Source: Gymnorhina tibicen (taxonomy: Eukaryota; Chordata; Aves; Passeriformes; Artamidae). From it: DNA of 64,000 nt. Made by a program: the position numbers and the translations under genes. Shown in pieces: positions 35,107 to 48,179 of this stretch (the first letter of the stretch is position 1; every line of letters begins with the position of its first letter). The notes under the pieces were generated by a model. That model worked only from the letters and a program-made list of their open reading frames with translations, did not search any database and was not told the DNA's origin. Where the stretch lies: contig VXAZ01014478.1 of NCBI GenBank assembly GCA_013399875.1, forward strand, positions 89,729 to 153,728, in the 5' to 3' direction.

Positions 35107-38100
35107 ACAACCAAAAGCCTTGGTTTCTTTGGTACAGAATTGTTCTGCCTGCAAGTACATTTTACGTGCTAATTTAATTTACTTACACAATCAAATTATG
35201 GGGAAAACTTGTTCTTGTCCTTCTTCACAGTGTTATTACAATTATTGCATTATTTTATTTTATTAATACTCTGTATTTTCTGGAGCTTTTATTACAAAAC
35301 AAGGAGAGCTTTTAATTATACAAATAATAGTGATTTAGATACATAGATAAATTTTGGGAAATAAACAAGTCACAATTCCATAAAAAAGGTATTGTCAATT
35401 ACAGCTGCTGCGTCACAAAATTTGGGTTTATGCTGAAGTAGACTCTTTCCTTGAAAAGTAAGCACTGATTTCTGCACTTCAAAAGGATGACTTCATGTAC
35501 TTTTAATCAGGTTATCAAACTCTTCCAGGATACCCTGAACTATCCCTATTTCCAACATATTGCAGCCACCATTTTTCAGAAGAAAATGGACTTTGGGCGT
35601 GATAACTTTTTGGTACAGCCTTGTCTCTTGAACTAAAGACGATGTTTTTGAAACTATATTTCTCTTCAAGTAGCATTAATCAAGACTTTTAATATTTAAA
35701 TGAATGGAACAAAGGTATTATCTAACTGTAGAATTATTATTATAACTTCTACTTTTTTAATACACTCACTTATAGAAGACACTTTATAAAAATTATTGTA
35801 TCAGTGAATGCAGATTTAATCCTCCAGCAGAAATTTATTTTTGAAATATGTCCTTAGAGCTTCATAGCTTTCATTAATCAGCATTATTGTATGTAACATG
35901 CTTCAGAGGAACTTAAATTAATTTTTATAAGGAAGTGAAAACTTTTTGTGTTGTATTGACATTTGCAATTGTTTCCTTTCTCTCTATAGTATAAGAGAAA
36001 CTTTTTTCTCCTCCTACCTCCCCCCAGATATTTTATGTTAATAAATTCTACCACATCTTGCTAAGATTTTACAAACGCTTTTTGAGCAATTCTAGCTCCA
36101 CTTTTTTTTTCTTCTTGGATGTTAGGAACACCTTTCAGTGTTTGCAGAGCCTTACTTGGTAGAAAATTACTCAGGCTTTGTTATCCAGAAGAAAAAGAGG
36201 TTGTTGCCAATGCTGGCATTCTCAAAAAAACAACTGGGAGCACTGATAAACTTTTGAAAAGGTAAAGTCTATATCTAAAATTCCACTTCTTCTCACTATC
36301 TGATGACCTGTCAATTTGACTCAGCCCAACAAGGTGCTGCATGTAAACCAGGGTGTTTCAAAGTGACATTCCAAAAGTTAACATCCAAGTTCAAGTTTAA
36401 TTGCCCAAAGAAGCAGTCTGATTGCACAAATCATCATCTTCTAGGGACTCTCAATAAAAATAAGACCACTTAGTTTCCTAATACAGGAGCCTGTAAATAT
36501 ATATCCATCCAAGTGAATTTGGTTAAGTGGTGCCACTTAAAGGGAATATCACCTAATTTGCTATACAAGATTGACCTTTTTGACAATAATTTGTTAACAT
36601 TAATTTGGCACAGGTTCACAGTGTTAAGTGATTAAACAATCAATACAACTTGACATTGTGTGATTGTGTGACATAATTAATGCATGTTTCACATTGCTGT
36701 GAGGTTTAGAATATAATCTGAACTGTGTTGGACCCTTCCTGGTTCTGTTTAATGCACTTGGTAGGACACAATATAACATGCAGTGCCCCTGGAATTCATC
36801 TAGACTACCTGAGTTAATAAAAACTGGGACAACTTACAGTAAATGCTGTTGCTCCGGAAATAGTAAAACCAAATTAATTACTTTCTGAGGGGATATTCTA
36901 GATATATCACAACTTGATGAATAGCTAATTTGGAGAAATCTTACTTATCTGTACTATATACGGAAGTTGATCCAATGTTAGGGGCTATGAAAATGTTGCC
37001 ATATTCCTTGTGAATGATGCTTAAGAAGGATGAATCAAGTGACAATACATGCAAAAGTACATGCACACAAACTCTGACATGGAGGTTTACATATGCAACA
37101 TTCATTTGCAAGTTCAACAAATTTTATCCATAGCGCAATAAATTAGGTTTTGAGAATATGGGGACATTGTTTATTATGCACTTTAGGCAACTCCATGTAC
37201 GTAAACTGGAAAAAAGTTTATTCTAGTCACAGATAATTTAAAAAACTTGCAGAGATTTTTTTAGCTTTTTCAAGAAAGTATGGTTAAGTATATATTTTTT
37301 TAATTGATATTATACCAGTGAATGTTGTGGAAAAGTTGACCTTGAAGCCTGAAAATTTGTAATTACAATTTAGACATTATTCAGTCAATAGATATATGAT
37401 GTGAGGAAGTTTGGACAAAATTAGATGACTGTTGAAAGTGATTGTCCTAGATTTTCCTGCCCCTATAAGAGAAAGTAGTTACAGAAGGTAATATATTTTG
37501 GAAATACGTTCTGAAAATTTCTCACATTCATCAATTATGGTAGTCTTTCAGTGTTTCTAGAAGTTATTAAGTTAGACGTGATAATGACTTCATTTGTGAA
37601 ATCATCCCCTTGGTTGTTGGCTCTATTTTATAAGTACATTAAAAAGTCTATTGTTTTTCTATTACTATTTCAATCCACTCATCAAACATTCCTCTATATC
37701 TCTTATATTTAAAGGATGTAATGATCTAGAAAGCGGATTGTAGGCAACCTTATAATCCTGATATCTGAAGGATGTGATTTTAAGAAAGGAATTTTAGTTC
37801 TGTCCAATTCTTGTGTTATCATTTAGTAGACATTTTTGACCTGTGTGTAGACTGTTATTTGTCCCACACTTGAATCTTAGTTTATTTTAGCAATTTCATG
37901 TTACTATTTTATTCAACTTTGATAAAAAATAATAAAAATCACTAGAATGAAGTCCTTATAGTTCGCCAAAGAAACATTCATAAAAGGAAATGTAGTCCTA
38001 GGAAGGTTTGGAAAACAGATTTGTTTGTTTGTTTGTTTGTTTGTTTGTTTGTTTGTTTGCTGGGGATTTGTTTTATTGCTGGGGATTTTTAGTAGTCTTG

Positions 38101-39031
38101 AATCACTAAGCTTAAGTTAGGTAGTTCTTTTACTCAATAACACTTCTCAAGTAATAATAATCTGGAGATGAGGTTAGAAAGGACTTGAAAAGGTCAATGA
38201 AATCTGTTTTATTTAAGATTTATGTGCATTAGGCTTATGAGGAAAGAAGGCTCCAAGTGAGAGTTATAAGGTTTGCTTGCTCCTTGTGAACAGTTGCCCT
38301 ATGAATGGTCATAAGTGATCTTGGAAAAAGGATAGTAACATAACCTCTTACCCTTGACAGAAATGTGAGAAATGTCACTGGACAGCTTGTGCTTGATGCT
38401 AAAAATATTGGAAGAAAAACCTTTTTCACCTCTGACTTAATAAGATCCATGTGGTGAAGTAGACATACTCTAGATTTTTAATGTTTTGGGGGCTCAATTT
38501 TTATTTTCTTTTCCTTGAAAGGAGGGGTATATGCAGCATATATATATATATTATTTGACAGCTCAGTGCTAGCTAGCAGTGGTATCCTTGCAAGACATCC
38601 TGAGGTGAACTCCTGACATTTCTTAATGCTTGAAAAAAAAGCATCTGCTCTCTATAAAGGAGCAGCTTTTTATCTGAAGTACCTTAAGCAAAAAGCTAGA
38701 AAGTAGGGGTAGCCACCCACTCTTTCTCAGCTTATTTTGATGGGACTGGACAAAAACTGAGGAATGAGCTTTGCAGAAATCATGCAAAATATTGCCCAGA
38801 TAGGTGTTATTTGTGGTGGTATTTTAATGCAATTAATAAGTCATGGTGTTTAAGTTTGAATTGGTCTTACTTAACCTTTGCAGTCCAGCCTAACTTGAAT
38901 CTTAGAAAAGGAGACCAAGTTCCCCAAATTAACATAATATGTGTTTCTGTTTCAGTAGTTGTAGAATTTTGAATTTCTTCCTGTGCCATTTAAATAGGAC
39001 TTAAGACTTTTAATTCAATTGAGTATTGTTA
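35107..39031. other. Unique A+T-rich sequence, nothing recognised
   Basis: Nearly 4 kb with only a (TTTG)n array (38021-38059) and a (TA)n run (38538-38552). The minus frame at 38235-38450 is not gene-like. Confidence 0.5.
38021..38059. repeat. (TTTG)n microsatellite
   Basis: About ten TTTG units, followed by two copies of GCTGGGGATTT about 20 bp apart. Confidence 0.96.
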
Positions 39032-39599
39032 CTAACACAGGACTTGGGAGTTATTTTTCCCATGGGATCCCTTACACTGCTGTGTGTTAATAGCTAGAAA
39101 TGTTTTGATGAATGCCACTGTTCTGGCTTCTGCTGAGCAGTTCTGGCACAGCACCAGCACTGTCTCTTCACCAGTAGTCTGGGGGATGGACAAGATCTTG
39201 GGCAAGGACATGACCAGGTCAGCTGACTCAGTCAGACCAGATATTCCATAGCATATTATGTCAGCTCAAATACAAAAGTTAAGAAAAAGGAGGAGGAAGT
39301 GGGGCATTCAATATTTACAATATTTGCCTTCCAGATCAACTGCTACACATTCGGAAGCTATGCTTCCCAGGAAGTGGATGAGCATTGCTTGCTGGCAGGA
39401 AATAGAGAAAAACTTTTCTTTTTGTTTTTTTTTTTTGCATACACGTGACCATTTTTTAGTAAACTGCCTTTATCTTGATCCACAAGAGGTTTTTTCCATC
39501 TTATTTTCTCCCACCTCCAACCCAATGTCCTGCTGAGGATGTGAGAGATAGGGTGGCTTGCTGGGCATTTGGTGTCCAGTCAAGGTTAATATACCACAG
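39032..39599 (+). mobile_element. Decayed ERVL-like LTR, plus orientation
   Basis: The order of motifs follows an avian ERVL-type LTR: TTCTGCTGAGCAGTTCTGGC, then a CAGACCAGATATTCCATAGC segment, an AGTAAACTGCCTTTATCTTG region, a TTTTCTCCCACCTCC stretch, and an end in TATACCACA (39590-39598). A possible 6-bp repeat TTGTTA (39026-39031 and 39600-39605) brackets it within a base of the inferred ends, but the 5' terminus is too decayed to be sure. The frames at 39258-39758 run into or out of it. Confidence 0.68.
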
Positions 39600-42500
39600 T
39601 TGTTATTTCACTTACCTGTCCTCTCGAAAGGGGAAAATTTGGGGAATTCTTCTAAAATTCTCAGATTTTTCCTGTCCAATATCTTTGGTGTTACTTTGGT
39701 TAAGGCAAAAAATAAACTTGAAAGATTGGCTGCAGAAGTCTTACAGGCAATAAGGTAGCACCAGTAAGCACATACTAATAAGCATGTATGAAAATCTGAA
39801 ATGCTTTGGAGAAAATGTTTTGTTGGTTTGGGGTTTTTTAGTGTGAAACATGTGAATGCAATTATTAAAAAAATTAAAAATTATTCTTAACATTTTTCAT
39901 GGTTATGGAAGCTTATCTGTGGTAGGAAGGAAACTTGTCATTCTGTAAATGTAGTGATTTTTCCTCTGTTTGAGATGTCTGTATTTAGAAAAAAAAGTTA
40001 CACAGTGACTGGACACTAAAGTGAGTGAATTTCAAGAATTTCCTGCTTTAAGAATTCCCAGAGCAGACAATTTGGTATGGGTTTGTTTGTGGTTTGTTTT
40101 TTTTTTTTTAATTTCTAAAAAAGCCCCATGAAACTGTCAGAAAGTAGGGCCTATTTTGAAACATACCTTGTGGTAGTTTCTGGATCAAGAATACAGATTG
40201 GAATCGAATGTAGCTGATTCCAAAAATTGAATTTCAAGAGTAAGTCAGTGTTTTTTTTGCCAAATCATTAAACAACAATTCCAAGCATATGGAGAGAGGG
40301 AATTAGCAGTGTGTCTGGGTCAATGCTGAAACAGTAGGAGTACCTTTACGTTTAGAATTAACCACAGACTTTAAATTATTCACTGAACATGGGATTCTCT
40401 GTGGATTTTCACTAATAATTATTTCTAAAAAGCATAGGTACTTCAACTTTCTGAACCACCTGTCAGCTAGATTAATAGCATCTTGGCAGCTGATTACAAC
40501 CACCGGTATGTAGTGGCTACCAGATGAGCATTAATTTAGTTTTATATTAAGCATGCAAAGCAAGTAGAGAAAATATAATCATTTATTATTATAATAGTTC
40601 TAAGTTATAACCAGCTGCATGATTTATGCTTCAATTAAACTATGCAGCTTGTACAAAGTCTTCTTCCTGTATTAATCATGCAAACTGGCTCATTATTTAT
40701 GACTAAAAAAAGCAGGTGAGCCAGGGTTTTCAGTGATGATTGGGAAAGGTTTCATATTTGCAACACCCCACATATTAAGCATGGCAGGAAAGATAAAGTA
40801 TTTAATATGAAGAAAAAATTTGATAGTGTAGAATTTTCCAGTTTTGAATTGCAATATTATCAACCTGTTGTTACTCTGTAAAATGAAATTAAATTATACT
40901 ATCATTTACACCGCTCAAAGCCTGTAGACTGCTCAAAGTCAATGGCTATTAGTGAAAGTAGTTTGATTTTCTTTTATTTGTTTTCGATTTTGGTTGTGTT
41001 TGATAAACTATTCACTAAGAAAGACATAGTGAATGTCGGTGGACATGACAGCAAAGAGAACCAGGGATAAAACTACGGCTTTACTTTCCAAGTCCATTTG
41101 CATCTCTTAGGTGTACTTGATTGAGCTGGTCTTAGGTGTACTTGATTGAGCTGGTCTTGAGGAATAAAAATGTTCCAAGATGGAAAATGTTTCTTCCACT
41201 TTACAGAAGTTCTGTGAATTTCCAGATGTCTTGCAAACTATTAGGATGATACAACTTTTCATGTTTTTCAGGGAGGAAAGGTAAAGTGTTGGATTACTGG
41301 GACTTTGTTAGCTCAAAATTATTTATTGGCACCTGTCCTGTTGTAATTTTGGCTTGAGACAACACCAATTCTGTGAACTATGTGAATACCCTGGGTACTT
41401 GGTGAGTGGTTGTTTGCTGAAATATTTCTTCTGCTTTGTTCCTCTTGAATTTATGTTAACTATAACGAAACGTTCCCTGACACCTGCATGTTGTGCCCAA
41501 AAAAAAAGGAAAAAAAAAGAAGCCAAACAAAACAAACAAACAAACCAAACCCAAAAAACCCATAAAACAACCAAACTTGAGGTTCACACTAGATTACTTA
41601 ACATGGAATATATGGAGCAAATAGATCCAACCTACCCATTTTTTATAAAATTAAATAACTAAAAGTTTACAAGGTAAAGTATAAGAATGGAGATCACGAT
41701 TGAGCATAGCCTTACTTCTTCATCTCCCCGACACTGTTTTTTTTTTCTTCCCATTCCCAGTCCTTCTCAGGTTCTTATTTGCCCACCTCTAACTTTCATT
41801 TTCTTCATCTCCCACTTTTCTGTCTGTCTGGGGTGTCCTAAGACCAGTCTTGTGATTTTTACGATGGCAAGAATAGGCTGTGAAATTGGCTAAAAAGAAT
41901 GAATGTCATTTGTTATCAAGTTGTAGTAATTTATTATTAAAGAAATGTGACATTTACTCAGACTTATGGTGTCACAAAATGCCTAATTTACTAGCCCAGG
42001 TCTTTGTTATTGTATTGCAGCTCAGTGCACAAACTCTATAACTGAAAGTTCTGGAGCTTTTTTTTTTGTTACCTAAATGAGATTTTTTTTTTTTCCTATT
42101 ACAAGTAATTGAATAAAGGTAATCAGGGAAGTAAAAAGCCTTTAGTAAAAGACAGTCATCTTTTCTTTGTTTTTCCAACATCTAAATATCAATAAGTACT
42201 AAATTTGGTGGCAAATATTATAGGAGCTGATATTAAAATTAAATTGAATTTTAACTTGATTATATTATAAGAGATCTTCCATGGGGAGTAAAGATAAAGA
42301 GTAGTGTGGAAACAAGAAATTACTTCCACAGAACATTAAGCAATTCAACATTTACACTGTGAAATTTTATTGTCTGAGTCTGGGTTAATTTCTGTTTTAC
42401 CCAAAACCAAATTTACTTAGACAAGAAATATCAAAACTTATAGGTTACCTACACTACTGGCATACAGCAAGGGAGCAGATTTTCCTATTGCTGAAAAGAG

Positions 42501-42887
42501 AAACATCAAACCTAGGAATGCCAGCTGACACATTATAAAGGCGTCTAGAAAGCAAATAAGGAACCAAAGGCTGTGATATTTGAACATGTAGTTATGGGGT
42601 GACATAGAGTAGAGGAAATTCAATGCCCTGTACTCAGAAGAAAATGTGCCACGACCTAAGGTTATATGTATATGATTGTTTCAGTGACTTCCCAAGCCTG
42701 TTGTGAGATGCAAGCATGAAAGGTATAAAGTCTAAATAATTTTATATTAGTGTTGGTGAAAATCAATTGGCTTAGTCCATATGAGTAGAATTGTGAATTC
42801 ACACTAAACTGTTTTATAAGTTTTTATTCACTTAGGTAGACTTCTATGTAAGAACATTTTCTTAACTCATGTTACTGTTGACTGTGT
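39600..42887. other. Unique A+T-rich sequence with small repeats
   Basis: Holds a 25-bp perfect tandem duplication (41106-41155) and an A-rich low-complexity tract (41503-41575) that drives the overlapping K-rich and F-rich frames. The patch 40540-40730 is evenly composed and could be conserved non-coding DNA. No exon recognised. Confidence 0.45.
41106..41155. repeat. Perfect two-copy 25-bp tandem duplication
   Basis: Units 41106-41130 and 41131-41155 are identical (CTTAGGTGTACTTG ... GAGCTGGT). Identity implies a recent event. Confidence 0.97.
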
Positions 42888-43038
42888 GATGTTGACTGTG
42901 AACATATCTACAAATAAGTTGCTGTTTTCAAAACTTGCAGCAGTGCGTATTTCTGCATTTAAAACAAATATATACAGTGAGACCTTTTTGATATTGTGTG
43001 TGCGTGTGTGTGTGTCTCTGATAAAATAACTGGTTCTC
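42888..43038. repeat. Local duplication, copy A
   Basis: Begins GATGTTGACTGTGAACATATC and ends AATAACTGGTTCTC. The same segment recurs at 43470-43639 in direct orientation, about 582 bp on. Copy A carries a (TG)n run (about 42993-43016) that copy B has largely lost. It is not a repeat family I recognise. Confidence 0.93.
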
Positions 43039-43469
43039 AAAATTAGGATTTTCATGTTTCAGGTCAGTGAAATGAAAGGTGCAGTGCTTCAATACAAATG
43101 CTCTAACAAATCTCAAACAAATGGTTTAAACTCTGTATGTACTGCTTTGAATACGGGAAATATTAGAGCACGTATTTTTTCAGTAGCATCTGAAATACAG
43201 CTGCTGTAACTGCTGTAACTTTCTGTCCCAGAAAGAAACAGCAATCCCTTTAGGAAACAGGAAAAAAAAATACTGCCTTTCACAAGATTGTGTGCATTTT
43301 GTAAACAGTTGAACCATACCTGGACCTTATCTAGAGCATGAATAGCAATCTTTTTCTTTGAGCCCATCCATAATCGAGAAGCTGAGAAAGAAAAAGCTCA
43401 GAAGTCACTCAGGCAGGTAAGGGTAATAGCAAAAGAGTTTTTGATAAAATATTTAAGGAACTGCATGAA

Positions 43470-43639
43470 GATGTTGACTGTGAACATATCTAGAAATAAG
43501 TTGCTGTTTTCAAATCTTGCAGCAGTGCATATTTCTGTATTTAAAACATATATATCCAGTGAGACCTTTTTGATATTTTGCGTGTGTGTATTATGATAAA
43601 TAATTATTGTATTATGAAAAAATAACTGGTTCTCTCAAA
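43470..43639. repeat. Local duplication, copy B
   Basis: Direct repeat of 42888-43038 at roughly 90 percent identity by eye over the first 110 bp. It has about 20 extra A+T bases replacing the (TG)n run before the shared AATAACTGGTTCTC end. Confidence 0.93.
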
Positions 43640-45185
43640 GCATAGGTACAAATACACTAAACAAATGTTTGGATGAATTAATTGCAAGTTCCTCATATAT
43701 TGGGACCTGATGTGTTTTGGGATAGGACACGCGAAGAATAGGATCCTTGGCATTGAAGAAAGGAACATATGGGATCCTGGTTTATTTTTGTTTGTCTTTC
43801 CATTTGAAGTAGATAAAAGAAAACTTGTAAAGAACAACATTTCTTAAGAGAAATTCTTAAGGATGACTATTTTAATGTAGTGTTAAATCTTGTTTCTTCC
43901 TGTAGAGCAGTATATTTTTTTCATGAAATTTAACCATGAACAGAAATAATGAATTGCAATACTCTTAGGTAATAAAGGTAGTAAATCATAGTCTAAGTTA
44001 AAAGAAGCAAAAAACCTGACCAAACAACATCAAACATCAAAAAGAAAACCCACCCCAAAACCCAAGCAAACAGGAATTTTCTTTTGTCTTTCCTATTTTT
44101 TATAACTTTTTTTTTGGTAGAGTTTTTATTTCTTGTTTGTTGCTGTTCATGTTTCTAATGTGTTTCCTTAAATAGTCATTATTTGGCTAATGAAGTCAGT
44201 TAAATGTGTTTGGAGTTAGCAATGACTTCTTCCCAACTTTTTTTTAAATTCTGAAATCTATCGAAACCATCAAAGAGCTGGAGGAAACAGGACGCTGGTT
44301 CTTTCTGATGCATTTTCTTAGCACAGTATGCAGTTTCTGTTATCCTGAGATCAAAGACCACACAGTGAATGCCATAGTTATACGGCTGCCCCCTGAGGGG
44401 AGAAATAAAAAAAGAGTGCTTATAAATTCTGATTTTCATTGTAGCTTTGGGTTACTGAAATTTTTGGTATTTGGACAGAGTAAAATCTGCCTAAGTAGGA
44501 CCTGAATTGTGAAGGCATCTCTTAGGGAAAGAAGTCCTGTAAATTAAGAGTCTGTGACTTTGTTTAACAAGCAACTTCAGGAACATCAGAGTATCTATTA
44601 AGAACATGTCAAATCACTTATGTAAGTTGCATACCATGATCAGATGTTTTTCATGTTTCAAATCTCAAAGGAAAAGGATGAAATGCGAAAACAATGAATT
44701 TAGACAATTTTCTATGAAGCAATAGGAAAGGCTTTTTTCTACTGCAGACATGGAAGCTCTTGGCTAGTCACAGATTGCAAAATGACAGCACCTTTTCTCA
44801 AGATTAAGGACTGTATTAAGAATGTATCCTCAAAATGTATCAACTCACTCTTGCTGTCTGCATCTGGAATACCTGATGTGTTTTTAGAAAAGACAAGCTA
44901 TTTTGAGCAAAATAGCGAGTCACTTGTAGTTAGAAACAAGATCAATACCACTGTTTCTTTCCATTTTTGGAAGCTTATGCTACGTTTGAAGATTATCTGA
45001 CATTTAATACAAGTTTTGAGTGCATTATTAAGATGTAAATATCTGCAATTGCATGAACATCTATTACATATATTTATAATGTAGTTAATGTTTATTTTAC
45101 TTTTAATATTAAAATATGTAATATTATGATTTTCAGTAGTCTTAAGTCTGCAAAGTTACTAGGCCTAATCACTACATGTTGTTCA
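43640..45185. other. Unique A+T-rich sequence, nothing recognised
   Basis: No transposon or convincing exon. Frames 44200-44439 (minus), 44308-44505 and 44782-45000 are short and lack family features. Confidence 0.5.
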
Positions 45186-45268
45186 AGTGAGATGCTCCAG
45201 TCCCTTTGTCATCTGTGAACCTTCATCTGATTCTTTCCAGTTTGTCCATGTCCTTTCTGAACTAGGGA
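45186..45268 (-). mobile_element. CR1 fragment, 3'-side part of an interrupted copy
   Basis: GATGCTCCAGTCCCTTTGTC through TCTGATTCTTTCCAGTTTGTC to GAACTAGGGAG, the reverse complement of CR1. The copy is interrupted here and resumes at 45315. Confidence 0.85.
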
Positions 45269-45314
45269 GAACGTGGAGGTCCTTTCTAACCCGGAGCAGT
45301 CTGTGATTCTATGA
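45269..45314 (+). mobile_element. Nested CR1 3'-terminal scrap
   Basis: GGAGGTCCTTTCTAACCC followed by TCTGTGATTCTATGA, the plus-orientation CR1 terminus including its tail. It sits inside the minus-orientation CR1 that surrounds it. Confidence 0.85.
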
Positions 45315-45700
45315 AGTGGACACAGTACTCCAGATGCAGCCTCACCAGTGCAGAGTAGAGAGGAAGGATCAACTTCCTCAGCCTAGGAACAACATTCTTC
45401 TTACTGCAGCCCAGGATGCCACTGGCCTGCTTTGCCAAAAGGACATACTGCTAGCTCTTGTTCAACTTGTACGTATAAAAGCACCTTCAGGTCCTTCTTT
45501 CTGCCAAGCTACTTTCCAGCTGGATGTCCCCCAGCTTATGCTGGTGTATAGGGTTCCTCTCCAGATGAATGTCTTGTTGAAGTTTCTTTTGTTGGACTTC
45601 ATTTGGTTCATGTCAGCCCAGTTCTCTAGCCTGTCCAGGTTCCTTTGGATAGCAACATGACCTCTGGCCTATCAGCCACACCTCTCAGTTTTGTGTGATT
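45315..45700 (-). mobile_element. CR1 fragment, 5'-side part of the interrupted copy
   Basis: Resumes exactly where the flanking CR1 left off: GTGGACACAGTACTCCAGAT, then GCCTCACCAGTGCAGAGTAG, GCAGCCCAGGATGCCACTGG and CTCTAGCCTGTCCAGGTTCC. These reach into the distal part of the CR1 reverse-transcriptase ORF region. The 114-codon frame at 45316-45660 is antisense CR1 and not a gene. Confidence 0.9.
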
Positions 45701-46214
45701 ACCAACCATCTGGAAATTCATGTGACTGTGAGTCTTCATTTGTATGCTGGAAATGCTATTAACAAAATTATTGAGTGTAGATTACAAAGATTGCTTAAAT
45801 AAAAAGCCTGGTTGCAGTTGAATTGACAGACTACTTGTAATATGTGGCTGTCAGATTCAAGTTTCAAAATTTGTAATGCTTAGCTTCTAATCTATTTTCT
45901 GGTTGGTCAGCTTGAGCAGATTTTGATGTGTTAATTTTAAGAACAGGGTTTTAAAATAGCTTATAATGTGTCAGATTTGTAAATTATGTGCTTTACTAAA
46001 TGGTTTTCTGTGCAACTTCAGTTTGTCTTTCCAAGAATACCCATAATCTAATTCTGTATGTAAATGATTAGTTGCTAAATTATACACTAAGTAAATGTAT
46101 TATAGCAGACAACGCCATCAGAGGTGTCATCTATGTCTGTGTCTCCTTTGTGTCATCATTTTCTTTCTAAACCCAATTATGTCATCCAGCAGAGATGCCA
46201 CCCTGAGCTACCTG

Positions 46215-46292
46215 AACTAGCAGGGTGATTAGAATAAGATAAACTTTAATAGCCCTTCCAACCCAAGCCTTTCTGTGATTCTACAATACTGT
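46215..46292 (+). mobile_element. CR1 3'-terminal fragment
   Basis: GAACTAGCAGGGTGATTAGA, then AGCCCTTCCAACCCAAGCC and TTTCTGTGATTCTACAATA, ending in decayed tail units. Plus orientation. Confidence 0.9.
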
Positions 46293-48179
46293 GAAATGTG
46301 CAAAGGTATTCAGTATAGGTTAGTTCCTTTTACTTTTGAATTTGTGTTGTAGAGTTGAGACATGTTGCTCACAATTTATGTTTTCATAAGGACTACAATT
46401 TTTTTTTTAACTGTATAACAGATCAATGTGTTAATATTCACCAGTAACTTCTAGTATACCCTCCATCTCCAAGGTGAAACCAGCAGCTTATACCGTTTTG
46501 GTTTGAATATTCTTTGAATGGTAAAAACTGGCTTAGGAACGGGAAGAAGAGTGCCCCTTTAAGAACTACCTGAAATCAGTTGTTCCTCATTATATCGTGT
46601 ATTATCACCTTGCTCAGAACCACTAGGGAAGATGTCTTTTCATAGAAAACTGTGAATTAATTTTGCCAGTGTAGTGCGACATTTCTGTAAACTACCAAAT
46701 AATGGTTACAAAATGAAGTTTCTTTTTCTATTGCTTCCAATTATAAATCATTCAGGCAGAGAAAATATTATGATTATTCTACTCTTTCATGTATTTTTAT
46801 TGTGAGAGGGCATGCTGTTTAATCATTAGCTTTCTTACATTTGCATGATATGATAGGCTGCTGTGTGGTGCTGCTTCCCTGAGCTTGATGCACTCAGGGT
46901 TGCATGCTTCAGGGGAAAATCAGTTGTGAGAGCATAAAGGAAGGCTGTAACTTCACCCCTTGTAGAGCTGGCTGTAGCTGGTTGATTCAGTGAAGAATTT
47001 TTTGTGGGAAAATATTTGGTCAAAAAAATGCATTTGAAAGTACAATTCTGTGGAGATGTGTTTTAACATTGACATTTTGGGATGATGTTTATGATGAGTA
47101 TGATGACTTTATCAGTTATTCTTTCAAATGTTAATTCTGTTTCATTCCTACTCTGTTCTTCAATCCTAGGTAGGAACTGGGTAACAGAAATGGTGAAGGA
47201 CAAGTCACTCCAAGTGATAGCTTCCTGAAAGATTCTTCTTCCTTTTGGGGCCTGCTTGATGTCAGATTTCAAAGCAGTCTGATTTTTAGTGGGCTCTGGT
47301 GTGTATTCTCTGAATACTCAGATAATTTACTGGGGACCTGAACAATAGTTTAAGTTCCACTGGCCCAGTTGCCAAGGATTTTCACTTTGGGAGATAAAAA
47401 AACCTAAATCAGGAGTCATTTGGAGTTAACATCCTCATCCAGCTGTATTAAAGATGAAGTTAATGCATTTATTTAAAAGCAGGAATGGAGGAGTTATATA
47501 AATAAAAAACATTTCAGAACGACTGCTGTAGTTAATTATAAATACAAATTTTGATTACATGGGGATAATTTTTTCATATATTTTCTTTAGATGAACTACC
47601 TTTGCTCAATAAGAAGGGTGAGAGAGTAAATTAAACTTCAGCGCTGTCATAAGATAGAATTCAGCACTCTGGTTTATTTTTAGTTACTGTGATTGGGCAC
47701 CATGTAATAGCATGTGGGAAGGGAAGTAAATATCCTTTGTTTGTTTCCATCTACCTAATGAATATTTTTTAAGTAAATGCCCTAATTAGCACATCCTTGA
47801 CCTCAGACACCTTAACTGCTACGACCTTGTTCAAGATTGAGTATGCAGTTCTATGTTTTTATGTGTTGTTTTAACCAGATTCTACCACAGTCCCTCATTT
47901 CTCTTTTCATTAGCACATAGATACTTTCCTGAAAAATCTCAGAAAAATGGCCAGTGCATAATTACTTTAGTGTAGTTCTGCAAGAATGCTGTGAGCCCAG
48001 CCACTTGGGATCAAGCAAGCTTGCATGTGCAAAAGATGTATCATCATGGATACATCCTGTATTTATTTTTTTGTGACTTGACAGTGTTGGGAAATCTGTG
48101 ATTACTGCTGTCAGAGATTGAAATATTATCGTTTATGACTTAAACATTTTCATGAAGGACTTATAGCAAAACTGTATTA
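46293..48179. other. Unique A+T-rich sequence, nothing recognised
   Basis: No known repeat or convincing exon. Minus frames at 46835-47023 and 47063-47272 show no family features. Confidence 0.5.

Noticed and set aside
45316..45660. 114-codon plus-strand frame
   Set aside because: It is the antisense strand of a CR1 LINE.
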